DNA from: CAZEAN01 sp964510225
Lineage (GTDB): Bacteria; Planctomycetota; Planctomycetia; Isosphaerales; Isosphaeraceae
Direction of reading: 5' to 3'
Length of the DNA stretch: 64,000 nucleotides
Assembly (NCBI GenBank): GCA_964510225.1
Contig: CAZEAN010000002.1
Coordinates: 62,001-126,000, forward strand
Shown piece by piece: positions 1-9,235 of the stretch. The position numbers and the translations under genes were made by a program. Each line of letters starts with the position of its first letter. Positions within the stretch are counted from its first letter, which is position 1. Under the pieces are notes generated by a model. That model was not told the origin of the DNA, made no database searches, and was given only the letters and a program-made list of their open reading frames with translations.

Positions 1-1
1 G

Positions 2-1987
2 CGCAATCGTTCCACACTCTATGACCGTCTGGCGATTTTGGCGATTGAATCTGGTCACATGGAGGAAGCAGAGCATTATCGTACGTTGAAGGCCCCCTGT
101 GATGCGGCCCATACGCGTTACTTTGAGATTATCTACGGGCCGATACCATCTGCGTACGCGGACGAACTGGCCAAACTTGCCGTGACTCTTGGTTGGAACT
201 TCGAAGCGACCCAGTGGGCGAAGATGGCGCTTCTTGATCTGGAGGATCTTGGGGTTAGTCAGTCTGGAAGCTCGATTCGCTTCAGCCTGGCAGACTTGCG
301 CGATGAACTCACTGGGTTTGTGGATCGTCCTTCATCTTCAACGTTTACTTCAAGGCAAGGCGAGTTGATCAGGCCCACGTTTGTAGATCGGGCAATTGAG
401 GTTGGTCTCAACTTCTCCTACGATCCTCATCGTCTTGATCCAAAACGATCAATTGTCGAGATGATGGGCGGTGGGCTTGCACTCTTCGACTTTGACAACG
501 ATGGCTGGCTTGATCTCTTTGTGGTGCAAGGGGGACGGTTCCCACCCTTACCTGGTCAGTTGAGTGGCGACCGACTCTTCCGGAACCTCGGCGACGGTAC
601 CTTTGAAGATGTAACAGCAGTGGCCGGAATCGACCAAATGCCGGGAGGGTACAGCTTCGGCGTGATTGCGGGTGATGGTGATGGTGATGGCTATACCGAT
701 CTGTTGGTAACCCGTTGGAAGTCGTGTCTCTGGCTCCGTAATCGTGGTGACGGTACTTTCGAAGATGCGACCTCCTCGGTCGGCCTTGACCAGGGACTTG
801 ACTGGCCAACCTCGGCTGCCCTTGCGGATCTTGACCTTGACGGTGACCTTGATCTCTACATCTGTCAGTACTTGGTTGCAAGGCCCGAGCATCCCGCTGA
901 TGGAGACTCCACCGTACCGATGCCTCTGAAGTTCCCTTCCTTAGTCGACCGGCTTTACCGCAATGACGGAGGTCGCTTTACCGATGTTACGGAGTCATCT
1001 GGAATTGCCGAGGTCGACGCGGAAGGCAGAGGTCTTGGTGTGCTCTCAACCGATCTGAATGACGACGGGGCTCTCGATCTTTACGTTGCCAATGACATGA
1101 CCGCGAACTTTCTTTTCCTCAATCGCGGTGATTGGCAGTTTGAGGATTTCGGAGAAGTCGCTGGTGTTGCTTCGGACTCCCAAGGTGGCTATCAAGCGGG
1201 GATGGGAGTTACTTGTGGGGATCTCGATGCCGATGGTCTCCCTGATCTTGTCGTCACCAACTACATTGTTGAGGGGATGACCTTTTATCGGAACCTTGGG
1301 AGCGGTCTCTATACCGATCAGACCGAGGCAGTAGGACTCCGAGCGTCGACACGACACCTCCTCGGTTTCGGAACTGCCTTTCTAGACGCCAACAATGACG
1401 GACGACTGGACCTTGCCGCCACCAACGGACATGTGACTGACATTCGACCTCGGGATCCGTTCCATATGCCGGGGCTCCTGATGCTTGGTACTGAATCAGG
1501 CCGGATGATCGATGCCAGTGAGACTTCCGGTGAGGGTTGGACAGTACCACGTGTGGGCAGAGGACTCGTCGTTGGTGATCTTGACAACGATGGTCGTGTC
1601 GACGTCCTCGTCGTGTCGCACGATACTCCCTTGGCCTACCTCCACAACGAAACGGAACCCGCCTCAAATTTCTTGACGCTCGAACTTGAGGCAACCGCAA
1701 CGGCCTCTGCCGCTGACGGTGCCCGTGTCACAGTCGAGACGGGAGAGAGACGTCTTGTCGGATGGAAAGTGTCTGGCGGAAGTTATCAGTCCGCTTCCGA
1801 CCCGCGACTCCACTTCGGACTTGGTGATGCTGACCAAGTTGAGTTGATCAAAGTTCGCTGGCCTTCGGGAAGTCTTGATCACTATGAGCAACTTCCAGCG
1901 AACACGGGCTGGAAACTTCAGGAAGGCGATCCGACACCAACTCCCCTACCTGGGTTTGTCGACACCAGAATCTCCTCCGATCCTTAA
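2..1987 (+). CDS. FG-GAP/VCBS repeat protein with C-terminal ASPIC/UnbV domain (5' partial)
   Basis: The reading frame is open from the first complete codon of the window, and those upstream residues (ending LYDRLAILA) look like a TPR helix. The gene therefore most likely starts before the window; the first in-window start codon is only a TTG at 38. The first ~90 residues are helical and TPR-like. At least seven FG-GAP/VCBS calcium-binding motifs follow, such as DFDNDGWLDLF, DLDLDGDLDLY, DLNDDGALDLY and DLDNDGRVDVL, expected to form a beta-propeller. The last ~90 residues match the ASPIC/UnbV domain (VRWPSGSLDHYEQL). Proteins of this kind (CRTAC1-like) are usually exported and their substrates are unknown. 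The next gene, 12 bp downstream, has the same architecture, so the two are probably co-transcribed. Confidence 0.85.
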   Translation, partial: RNRSTLYDRLAILAIESGHMEEAEHYRTLKAPCDAAHTRYFEIIYGPIPSAYADELAKLAVTLGWNFEATQWAKMALLDLEDLGVSQSGSSIRFSLADLRDELTGFVDRPSSSTFTSRQGELIRPTFVDRAIEVGLNFSYDPHRLDPKRSIVEMMGGGLALFDFDNDGWLDLFVVQGGRFPPLPGQLSGDRLFRNLGDGTFEDVTAVAGIDQMPGGYSFGVIAGDGDGDGYTDLLVTRWKSCLWLRNRGDGTFEDATSSVGLDQGLDWPTSAALADLDLDGDLDLYICQYLVARPEHPADGDSTVPMPLKFPSLVDRLYRNDGGRFTDVTESSGIAEVDAEGRGLGVLSTDLNDDGALDLYVANDMTANFLFLNRGDWQFEDFGEVAGVASDSQGGYQAGMGVTCGDLDADGLPDLVVTNYIVEGMTFYRNLGSGLYTDQTEAVGLRASTRHLLGFGTAFLDANNDGRLDLAATNGHVTDIRPRDPFHMPGLLMLGTESGRMIDASETSGEGWTVPRVGRGLVVGDLDNDGRVDVLVVSHDTPLAYLHNETEPASNFLTLELEATATASAADGARVTVETGERRLVGWKVSGGSYQSASDPRLHFGLGDADQVELIKVRWPSGSLDHYEQLPANTGWKLQEGDPTPTPLPGFVDTRISSDP

Positions 1988-1999
1988 GGACAAGTAACC

Positions 2000-4450
2000 G
2001 TGATGAGATCAGAACGAGACGGTGCTCAGCACATAACAGATCGAGACGGCCGACGGTTTCTCATGATCTTTGCGGTGCTCGGATCAATCATTGGAGCTAC
2101 CGTAGTCGGACTTGGCGCTCTGGTATTGTTCACCGAAAACAGGCTCACCGCGCTGGTCCGTGGAGACGCTGAGGATGGTACGAGGGTTGGAAAGGGTGAG
2201 AATGGCGACACTCTAGGGATGGGATCGGACGTCCTTGTTTCCAGTCAATCTGAGATCTCACGGAATGATCCAAGTCTCTTTGTGACACCATCGGATTGGA
2301 AGCCCTACTCCGAGGGTTGGGTTGATGACAGTGGATCCAGTGTCGCGATCCGATTTAGTGGGCCAACTGAGAATACAAGCAGTCTCAGTGACGTAGCGAA
2401 GTCACTCCGAGATCGTGCGGACCGAGGGCTGCAGTTTCATGGAGAACAGCTAGCTCAGGCACCTCCGGATGATCCGACCTTTAAGAATCCAACAGCACGA
2501 CTGCAACGGATCCTCGGCCTCCTCCACATGTATGATGGAGATTTCGAAGCAGCGGCTGCGATGTTTGAAACAGCTAAGGAAACCGCACTCCCTGGGGCGG
2601 TCTTCTTTCGTGACAACATGCACGCGCTCTTGGGGGTTGCTGCACTTCGGCAGGGCGAACTAGATAACTGCGTAGACTGCTGCAATGAGGCGAGCTGTCT
2701 GTTCCCGCTTGCAGTCGAGGCACAACATGCGTTCCCTGAAGGGTCGAGCAAGGCGATCGAGCACTTCCTCGCTTACCTCGAAGCACGACCTGATGATCTC
2801 GGGATTCAGTGGCTACTCAACGTCGCAGCAATGACGATTGGACGCTACCCGGATGGAGTCCCGGAGCCCTATCGGATGAAGCTGGACTCCTTCGAATCGG
2901 ATCGTGATGTGGCTACGTTCCCGAACATCACCACATTGGTGGGGCTCGCCGCACGAGGTCCGAATATGGCGGGTGGTTGTATTGTGGATGACTTCGATGG
3001 TGACGGCTTGCTTGACGTCTTCTATTCGACCTACGACCCGACCATGGGGGCTGCCCTCTTCATCAATCAAGGTAATGGCTCGTTCATCGATCGTTCCGAG
3101 AGTGCGGGCTTAACCGATCAAATTGGTGCGCTAAATGCCGTCGAAACCGATTTCAATAACGATGGCCTTCCTGATGTACTGCTCACTCGTGGGGGTTGGG
3201 AGGGCGCCCTCCGCTTGTCTCTCTTGCGGAACGAGGGTGGAAGATTCAGCGACGTGACGATCGATGCCGGGTTGGTCGAACCGATCGCCACTCAGGCCGC
3301 TGCTTGGGCTGACTACGATCTTGATGGTCATGTCGACCTTTATGTAGCGGGCGAATACTACGGCAGCCAACCCGACCCGAGAAATCGGAGCCGACTTTAT
3401 CACAATCAAGGGGATGGTACCTTTGAGGAAGTGGGAGCGCTAGCAGGAGTTCTCAATTATCGGTTCGGCAAGGGTGCTGCTTGGGGAGACTTCGATGATG
3501 ATGGTGATCCCGACCTCTATGTGACCAATCTGGGGCAGCCCAACCGTCTCTACATGAATCAAGGTGACGGGACCTTCGTTGATATCGCCGACGTGACCAA
3601 TCTCCAAGGACCAATGCAGGCGTTTGCCTGCTGGTGGTGGGATTTCGATAATGATGGACTACTTGATCTTTACGCAAACGGTTATGGCTCATCATTAACA
3701 GAGGTGGTGAGGAGTCAGCTACTAGGTGAATCGGGGGTCGGTGAAGCTCCTGCGCTTTATCGAAACCTTGGTGGTGGCGTATTCCAGGATGTCACTCAAG
3801 AAGTCGGTCTCGACCGTGCAATGATGCCGATGGGGGCGAACTTTGGTGATCTCGATAACGACGGTTGGCTCGATTTCTACCTCGGTACCGGTACACCGCT
3901 CTATTCGTTCCTAACGCCTAATGTCCTCTTTCGCAACGATCAGGGCATTCGATTTGAAGACGTCACCACCGCGGCGAATGTCGGCCATCTTCAAAAAGGG
4001 CATGGTGTTGCCTTTGCGGACTGGGATCGTGACGGTGACCAGGACATCTTCATCGAAGCTGGCGGCGCAACGCCAGGTGACAAAGCACACAATCTCCTCT
4101 TCCAAAATCCAGGCCATGGTAATCATTGGCTTTACCTTAAGCTCCTCGGTCAGCAGTCGAATCGTTCTGCAATCGGAGCCAAGATTCGTCTGGTGGTTCA
4201 GGAACCAGATGGGGAGACTCGCTCGCTCTACCGAGTCGTCGGGGCGACATCGAGTTTTGGTGGAAACGGATTCCCCATGACGATCGGTCTTGGAAACGCG
4301 ACAGCGATCGAATCATTAAGGATCCAGTGGCCAATCCGGGATTCAGAGCCGCAAATCATCAACAATCTGCCTCTTGATTCTGCGGTTACGATCACAGAAG
4401 GTCAGGATGTACCGACGATCGAACAGTGGAGTGCTCTACCGAGCCCCTGA
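2000..4450 (+). CDS. Membrane-anchored TPR, FG-GAP/VCBS and ASPIC/UnbV protein
   Basis: 816 residues from GTG at 2000; an ATG at 2003 is equally possible. AAGGA at 1986-1990 overlaps the upstream stop codon and serves as ribosome binding site. Residues ~20-44 form one hydrophobic segment, so the protein is anchored with its bulk outside the cytoplasm. Residues ~130-270 are helical and TPR-like (FEAAAAMFETAKE, then LRQGELDNCVDCCNEA). From ~300 onward there are about seven VCBS motifs (DFDGDGLLDVF, DYDLDGHVDLY, DFDDDGDPDLY, DFDNDGLLDLY, DLDNDGWLDFY, DWDRDGDQDIF) and a final ASPIC/UnbV-type domain. The neighbour upstream is a paralogue by architecture. The function is unknown; export and a scaffold or binding role are inferred. 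The 3' end overlaps the convergent kinase gene by 15 bp. Confidence 0.85.
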   Translation: MMRSERDGAQHITDRDGRRFLMIFAVLGSIIGATVVGLGALVLFTENRLTALVRGDAEDGTRVGKGENGDTLGMGSDVLVSSQSEISRNDPSLFVTPSDWKPYSEGWVDDSGSSVAIRFSGPTENTSSLSDVAKSLRDRADRGLQFHGEQLAQAPPDDPTFKNPTARLQRILGLLHMYDGDFEAAAAMFETAKETALPGAVFFRDNMHALLGVAALRQGELDNCVDCCNEASCLFPLAVEAQHAFPEGSSKAIEHFLAYLEARPDDLGIQWLLNVAAMTIGRYPDGVPEPYRMKLDSFESDRDVATFPNITTLVGLAARGPNMAGGCIVDDFDGDGLLDVFYSTYDPTMGAALFINQGNGSFIDRSESAGLTDQIGALNAVETDFNNDGLPDVLLTRGGWEGALRLSLLRNEGGRFSDVTIDAGLVEPIATQAAAWADYDLDGHVDLYVAGEYYGSQPDPRNRSRLYHNQGDGTFEEVGALAGVLNYRFGKGAAWGDFDDDGDPDLYVTNLGQPNRLYMNQGDGTFVDIADVTNLQGPMQAFACWWWDFDNDGLLDLYANGYGSSLTEVVRSQLLGESGVGEAPALYRNLGGGVFQDVTQEVGLDRAMMPMGANFGDLDNDGWLDFYLGTGTPLYSFLTPNVLFRNDQGIRFEDVTTAANVGHLQKGHGVAFADWDRDGDQDIFIEAGGATPGDKAHNLLFQNPGHGNHWLYLKLLGQQSNRSAIGAKIRLVVQEPDGETRSLYRVVGATSSFGGNGFPMTIGLGNATAIESLRIQWPIRDSEPQIINNLPLDSAVTITEGQDVPTIEQWSALPSP

Positions 4451-6247
4451 TGCATCTGAGTCGCTCCGAGTCGTATCAACTGATCGGATGGCGTCGGGTT
4501 CGATCGACCGCCACCAGGATTCAGCGTCAATCGCACTCCAATCTGCCCGACATTGGCAATTTCCTAAAGCCTGGCTCATCGCTGCGGCCGAAGGCGGGCG
4601 TTTCGCTGGGTCTTTCTCAAGCGCTTGCATGACAATTTGTACGAGGTCGTCGGGTAAGGTTGGATGAATGAGCTGGAGTGGTGCGACCGGATTCCGGACA
4701 ACTGCATTAATGACCTTGGTAACGCTCTCCCCTTGGTGTGGTGTCCGGCCCGCTAAGAGTGTGTAGGCAACGGCACCAAGACTGTAGAGATCGCTGGAAG
4801 GCCCGAGATTGGGATCACCCACCGCTTGTTCCGGTGACATAAAGAGTGGCGTTCCCGCAATCACACGTTCGGAGGCAATCAACTTTAGCTCGCGAGACTT
4901 CACCAAACCGAAGTCGAGAACTTTGGTGATGTCGTACTGTCCCCCTTGGGTGGTCACGAACAAGTTCGCTGGCTTGATGTCCCGATGCACGAGCCCTTCC
5001 GCGTGCGCTTCCGAAAGGGAATCACAGGCTTGTTGAAGAAGATAGACGACTCGACCGGCTGGGAGCGGGCCATGGCGCCGGAGGATTTCTTCAAGGCTCA
5101 ATCCTCGGAGATACTCCATCACATAGTAGAACGTTCCATCTGCGGTGCATCCATAATCATAGATCTCGATCGTATTCCAGTGTGTTAGCCCTGCCGTCGT
5201 CCGGACCTCGCGTTCGAACTGTCGGAGCGCTGCTGCATCACCGGCGCGTTCGGGCTGGATCAGTTTGATGGCACAAGGTCGCTTCAGGAGCTGGTGTTCT
5301 GCTAGATAGACTTCTCCCATACCTCCGCCCCCCAGTCGCTTTTTGAGGACGTAAACCCCCAGTCCACCGGCGTCGTACGGATCACTCCGGAGTGCAATGT
5401 TGACCGAACTACCATAAAATGATATCAGAGCGCCAAGCATAAGCATTAGGAGATTCGTCGAGACCTGTTCGGCACTGGAGATCTCTCGGACGAGTGCTGT
5501 CTTCCCGATAGATTGCAACAGTACAGCGATCTGGGTAATCACTCCACTAAGGATAAACAAGGCAACGAATTGCGCGGTACGTTTCCATTTTGCTGGGATG
5601 AATAATCCGTATAAGATCATGATCGCACATATCTGAAAGATTGAGATTTTAATCGAGCTGATGAAAGAGGCTGATACATGGACTAAGTTGAGTCCGATCT
5701 CTGTTTGATCAACCGTTCCTGCTTGTTTACCGAACTGCCGAATTTTCTCATCTCCTGCTTCAATGCACCAAGTCATGATGAAGTAATGGTTAATTGAAAA
5801 TATAAATATAGAGATTCCAAAGATCGCCCATTCGAAGCGCCTTAAGGATGCCATCGAGAGTTCTCTCTTTCGCGAGAGAACCGAGACAATGATTGCTTGG
5901 GCGATTGCGAAGACGACCCCGATGCTGATCAGGAATCCAAAATGGTTCTCGGGCCCTGCGGTCCCGGGCGGGATTAGGACTCGCTGAATGGTGAACATCA
6001 GTGCGCCAATTCCTAGAATCAACGCAACCGCCTTGAGCCGGACTCGAAGTAAGCCTCGTGTTTCATCCTCGAAGTCGCTCGACGATTCAACGATTTCGAT
6101 TCGATTCTCAGGTCTTGGGGAATCGGTTTGAGAGTGCGGTGATTCCAGCTGTTCTAGCTCGTCACTCGCTTGCACGACCGGAGTCAGTTCAATTGTCTCA
6201 GCAAACTGATCAGGTTGAGGAGTATTGCTATGCGTCATGGGTGTCAT
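4436..6247 (-). CDS. Serine/threonine protein kinase with N-terminal multi-pass membrane region
   Basis: 603 residues from ATG at 6247 (a second ATG lies at 6238). Residues 1-65 are acidic and low in complexity. Residues ~70-290 hold about six hydrophobic segments. A complete PknB-type kinase domain follows from ~298. Its features are a Gly-rich loop GGGGMGEVY at 306-314, Lys328 in CAIK, HRDIKPAN at 421-428, DFG at 445-447 and GTPLFMSPEQ at 465-474. All catalytic residues are present, so activity is expected. Bacterial kinases usually place the kinase at the N-terminus and one membrane span after it, so this order is reversed and sensing may occur in or near the membrane. It is divergent from the secreted hypothetical at 6436 across ~190 bp. 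Target unknown. Confidence 0.92.
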   Translation of the reverse strand: MTPMTHSNTPQPDQFAETIELTPVVQASDELEQLESPHSQTDSPRPENRIEIVESSSDFEDETRGLLRVRLKAVALILGIGALMFTIQRVLIPPGTAGPENHFGFLISIGVVFAIAQAIIVSVLSRKRELSMASLRRFEWAIFGISIFIFSINHYFIMTWCIEAGDEKIRQFGKQAGTVDQTEIGLNLVHVSASFISSIKISIFQICAIMILYGLFIPAKWKRTAQFVALFILSGVITQIAVLLQSIGKTALVREISSAEQVSTNLLMLMLGALISFYGSSVNIALRSDPYDAGGLGVYVLKKRLGGGGMGEVYLAEHQLLKRPCAIKLIQPERAGDAAALRQFEREVRTTAGLTHWNTIEIYDYGCTADGTFYYVMEYLRGLSLEEILRRHGPLPAGRVVYLLQQACDSLSEAHAEGLVHRDIKPANLFVTTQGGQYDITKVLDFGLVKSRELKLIASERVIAGTPLFMSPEQAVGDPNLGPSSDLYSLGAVAYTLLAGRTPHQGESVTKVINAVVRNPVAPLQLIHPTLPDDLVQIVMQALEKDPAKRPPSAAAMSQALGNCQCRADWSAIDAESWWRSIEPDAIRSVDTTRSDSDASGAR

Positions 6248-6435
6248 TCCAGACGGACGATCGTGCGATAAACTTAGCCGACCATTCTGATTTTACCCGG
6301 AGTGGTAGTCACCGGATCGAAAGCGGCTGTTGCGTCAATCTCGACTCTAAGTTTAGGCTTAACATACAGAAGGAATGCTCATCGAGCTGCCGCAGTGCTC
6401 AATTCATTTCTGCATCCAGGTTTCGGAGATCCTCC

Positions 6436-7578
6436 ATGATTCGTCGAACAGCGATTGTCGGGCTCGTTACTTTGGCATCACTGATTCTCAGCGCAGAGTC
6501 AAACGCTCAGTGGTGGGGTTATGGCCCGTCTGGTTGGGGTGGCTGGCGAGGGAGCTCGACTGTAGGTGGCGATGTCGCGCGAGGGATGGGCGCCTTTGCC
6601 GCAAGCGTTGGATCCTACAATCGAGAGACCGCAGAAGCCATGGCGATTGATCGTCAGAGTCGGATGGAATTAAATGAGTATCTTTGGCGATCGGAGCAAG
6701 TTCGCCGCCAGCAGCAATACCAGAAGAACGTTGCGCGTCGCGAACGTAAAGCCGAAGCAGCTAAAGAGATTGAGCAACGTGTGCTCTATAATCCAACCCA
6801 AGGCGACGTCACGAGTGGCCGCGCCTTGAATGCGATTCTGCACCAACTCAATAGCCCTATTGTTCCCGACTCGCTTGTCGAAAGTGTTGGTTCTGGTCTA
6901 ACCCTCACGGGCGAACAAGTCAAGTTGATCCCCTTTCAATTTGCGAGCAAAGGGATTGTGATCTCGGCCCATAGGCTTGCGATGGAGGATGGATGGCCTG
7001 GATCGCTCTTGACCGAGTCGTTCGAGGAAAGCCGAGAGAAGTACCGGAAAATCGTCGAGTACTTGCGGAGTCTTCCCGAGGAAGAGGAGAGCAAGGAAAT
7101 CGTACTCGAACAGATCGAAGTAGCGCTTGACGTCCTTGAGGGGATGCGCACCCAGGCACGTCGTGAGCTTTCTGGGATCGAGTATGCCGAAGCGGAACGC
7201 TATCTCAAGACCCATGCCGGGCTCTTGCAGATGGCCCGACAACCTGATGTCGCCGGAGTGCTCAGGCAAGCATATGAGAAGGAAGAAGTTGAGTTCGCGC
7301 GTGGGCTCCAGTTCATGGAGGTCTTTAATCTCCAGTTTGGCATCGCCGACGACCCCGCAGAAATTAACCTCTATGTATCGACGCTCTACCCGATGTTGGT
7401 CGAACTCCGAACGCGGGTCGCTAACGACCTCGGCAACAAGTTCACCCAAGACGTTCCCGAAAACGTCGGAAGTCAATCTCCCGTGAAAGCCTTTGAGAAG
7501 CTCCCTTGGGAAGTTGTCGGACAAGCCCCAGGTGCGGCACCAATTCCCGATGATGCCGAAGAAGTCGACAACAATTGA
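6436..7578 (+). CDS. Secreted hypothetical protein
   Basis: 380 residues from ATG at 6436, preceded by GGAG at 6425-6428. The frame is open further upstream to 6058, but that region overlaps the divergent kinase and carries no signal sequence. The N-terminus MIRRTAIVGLVTLASLILSA is a typical signal peptide ending near SNA-QWW, followed by a short Gly/Trp-rich stretch. The mature part is charged and mostly helical (for example residues ~70-110 with repeated RRQQQY and RRERKAEAAKE), with no motif I recognise. Its C-terminal third ends in a flexible, acidic, Pro/Ala-containing tail. Many planctomycetes carry secreted helical proteins of this kind of unknown role. A hairpin at 7663-7683 could end the transcript. 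Confidence 0.8.
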   Translation: MIRRTAIVGLVTLASLILSAESNAQWWGYGPSGWGGWRGSSTVGGDVARGMGAFAASVGSYNRETAEAMAIDRQSRMELNEYLWRSEQVRRQQQYQKNVARRERKAEAAKEIEQRVLYNPTQGDVTSGRALNAILHQLNSPIVPDSLVESVGSGLTLTGEQVKLIPFQFASKGIVISAHRLAMEDGWPGSLLTESFEESREKYRKIVEYLRSLPEEEESKEIVLEQIEVALDVLEGMRTQARRELSGIEYAEAERYLKTHAGLLQMARQPDVAGVLRQAYEKEEVEFARGLQFMEVFNLQFGIADDPAEINLYVSTLYPMLVELRTRVANDLGNKFTQDVPENVGSQSPVKAFEKLPWEVVGQAPGAAPIPDDAEEVDNN

Positions 7579-8062
7579 TTTCTTAGGATCGAGGATCGTG
7601 ATTAGGCCGGTTGATGCGGCAAAATTGTTGGATTAGTCCAAAAACTCATCATTGCTCGGTGTGGCTCGTCTTGCTGACGAGCCTCGCCTGGCAATTGGAC
7701 GTTGAGATTACGGTCTGGCGTGTTAGTGCATGATCTTGGATCGCTTCAATGTGAGAGAGTTAGGCTGACTCCTGCACCCGGTCCTTGCTGGATCTGAGTT
7801 CCGACGTTATGGTGGCGAGCCATTCGATTCGATGTCATTAACAATGGCGATCGATCACGATGCAGGACCTGCGATGCCGAAGTTGCGCAACCAACCATCT
7901 AAGATCAAGAGAGGCAGGGAATCTGAATCCCTGCAACCAACGGATACTCCAGATCTCTGGACATGAACTGTACGCAGAAGCTCGGTACTGCATTGATACT
8001 TTGGACCGATCACGCTGATTCCAGGAACTCCTAGAACCCGAAAGGGTGGCCGGAGCACCACC
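7579..8062. other. Intergenic region, 484 bp
   Basis: I see no convincing gene here. The short minus-strand frame at 7855-8163 overlaps the GH88 gene and has no family likeness. The region holds an 8-bp inverted repeat at 7663-7683 and presumably the promoter of the GH88 gene near its right end. GGAG at 8052-8055 is that gene's ribosome binding site. Confidence 0.5.
7663..7683. terminator. Perfect 8-bp inverted repeat, possible terminator
   Basis: GGCTCGTC, five-base loop TTGCT, GACGAGCC. It lies 84 bp after the stop codon of the secreted hypothetical. No T-tract follows, so an intrinsic terminator is not proven; an RNA processing hairpin is an alternative. Confidence 0.35.
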
Positions 8063-9193
8063 ATGGCCGAGCCTCGGATTGTTGATCTCGCTGAGTTGAA
8101 ACCGCGATTACAACGTACGTTCGATCTCTTCGCTGCCAAAGTCGGCGCGTCGATTGACCGCAATGGCGAATTTTTTCCCTCCTACACCTCAGGCGGAAAA
8201 TGGCGTCATGAAGGTGAGCTATGGACCGACTGGTGTGCGGGATTCTACACAGGGATCATGTGGCTTTGCTATCAGCGGATCCGGCACGATTGGTGGCGCG
8301 AGAATGCGGAACGCTTCTCACGCCTCCTCGAATACAAGAAACAAGACAGGAATGTGCACGATTTAGGATTTATTTTCCTTAATTCTTACAAGCCCTGGTT
8401 AGACCTCACCGGTGATCCCGACAAAAAGGCGGTTTTGATCGAGGCAGGGCGGACTCTTGCCCTTCGTTTTCAACCGAAAGGGGAGTATCTCTGTTCGTTT
8501 ATCGGTCCCCAGAGCTTATTCATCGACATTATGATGAACGTGCCCATTATCTTCTATGCTGCGCGTGAATCCGGAGACGACGAACTCAAGAAGCTCGCAA
8601 CCACACACTGTCGGACTACTGAACGCACCCTCGTTCGTCCGAACGGTGGCGTGGCTCATGAAGGAACCTTTGATACTGAAACTGGGGCTTTCCTCCACCA
8701 AAGCACACATCAAGGGCTTTCAGGCGATTCTGATTGGACTCGAGGGCTTGCCTGGTCGCTCTACGGTTATGGGACGGTGTACACTTACACGGGTGATCCT
8801 GCTGATCTGGCGGTTGCTGAACGTAACGCTGATCATTTTATTGAGCGGTGCCCGGAAGGTCTCGTACCACCCTGGGACTTTGACGCTCCAGTTGATGACC
8901 GCCAGGACGACAGTTCAGCAGGAGCCATTGCCGCTTCGGGTCTCTGGCAACTCGCCGATCTCACTGAGGATTCGCGCCGGGCAACTCGCTATCAGGATGC
9001 GGCACTCACGATTCTGGACTCACTCTGCACCGATCATTACGAGTCATGGCATGAGCCTGAGTGGGACGGTGTCCTGAAGCACGGTGTTTACCATAAAGGT
9101 AAAGGGCTCGGAGTCGATGAGTCGGTTATGTGGGGCGAGTTCTTTTTCCTAGAAGCTATTTGTAAGGTGCTAGCGTTGGTCGATTCCGACTGA
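8063..9193 (+). CDS. Glycoside hydrolase family 88, unsaturated glucuronyl hydrolase
   Basis: 376 residues from ATG at 8063, with GGAG at 8052-8055. Known GH88 enzymes hydrate the double bond of the unsaturated uronic acid left by polysaccharide lyases, releasing the monosaccharide. Sequence support: HDLGF around Asp100 and FIDIMMN around Asp155 match the two catalytic aspartates of the Bacillus unsaturated glucuronyl hydrolase in motif and spacing. QGLSGDSDWTRGLAW (residues ~217-231) and DSSAGAIAASGL are further family blocks. No signal peptide is visible, so it probably acts on imported disaccharides in the cytoplasm. The window also encodes sulfatases and another glycosidase, which fits use of sulfated or uronic-acid-containing polysaccharides, though they are not in one operon. 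The gene converges on the CPBP protease gene. Confidence 0.88.
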   Translation: MAEPRIVDLAELKPRLQRTFDLFAAKVGASIDRNGEFFPSYTSGGKWRHEGELWTDWCAGFYTGIMWLCYQRIRHDWWRENAERFSRLLEYKKQDRNVHDLGFIFLNSYKPWLDLTGDPDKKAVLIEAGRTLALRFQPKGEYLCSFIGPQSLFIDIMMNVPIIFYAARESGDDELKKLATTHCRTTERTLVRPNGGVAHEGTFDTETGAFLHQSTHQGLSGDSDWTRGLAWSLYGYGTVYTYTGDPADLAVAERNADHFIERCPEGLVPPWDFDAPVDDRQDDSSAGAIAASGLWQLADLTEDSRRATRYQDAALTILDSLCTDHYESWHEPEWDGVLKHGVYHKGKGLGVDESVMWGEFFFLEAICKVLALVDSD

Positions 9194-9206
9194 CGAGTTG
9201 TCCAAT

Positions 9207-9235
9207 GGGAAGACTGTTGTTTACCAGGTCTTCCC
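9207..9235. terminator. Inverted repeat between convergent genes
   Basis: GGGAAGAC, 13-base loop, GTCTTCCC: a perfect 8-bp stem between the converging GH88 and CPBP genes. The stop codon of the minus-strand gene (9221-9223) lies in the loop. It may act as a terminator in both directions, but there is no clear U-tract on either side. Confidence 0.45.

Noticed and set aside
6058..6435. Upstream extension of the secreted hypothetical's reading frame
   Set aside because: It overlaps the divergent kinase gene, and a signal peptide with a ribosome binding site begins at 6436.
6898..7524. Minus-strand frame of 208 residues inside the secreted hypothetical
   Set aside because: It is a shadow of the plus-strand gene, which has a signal peptide and ribosome binding site.
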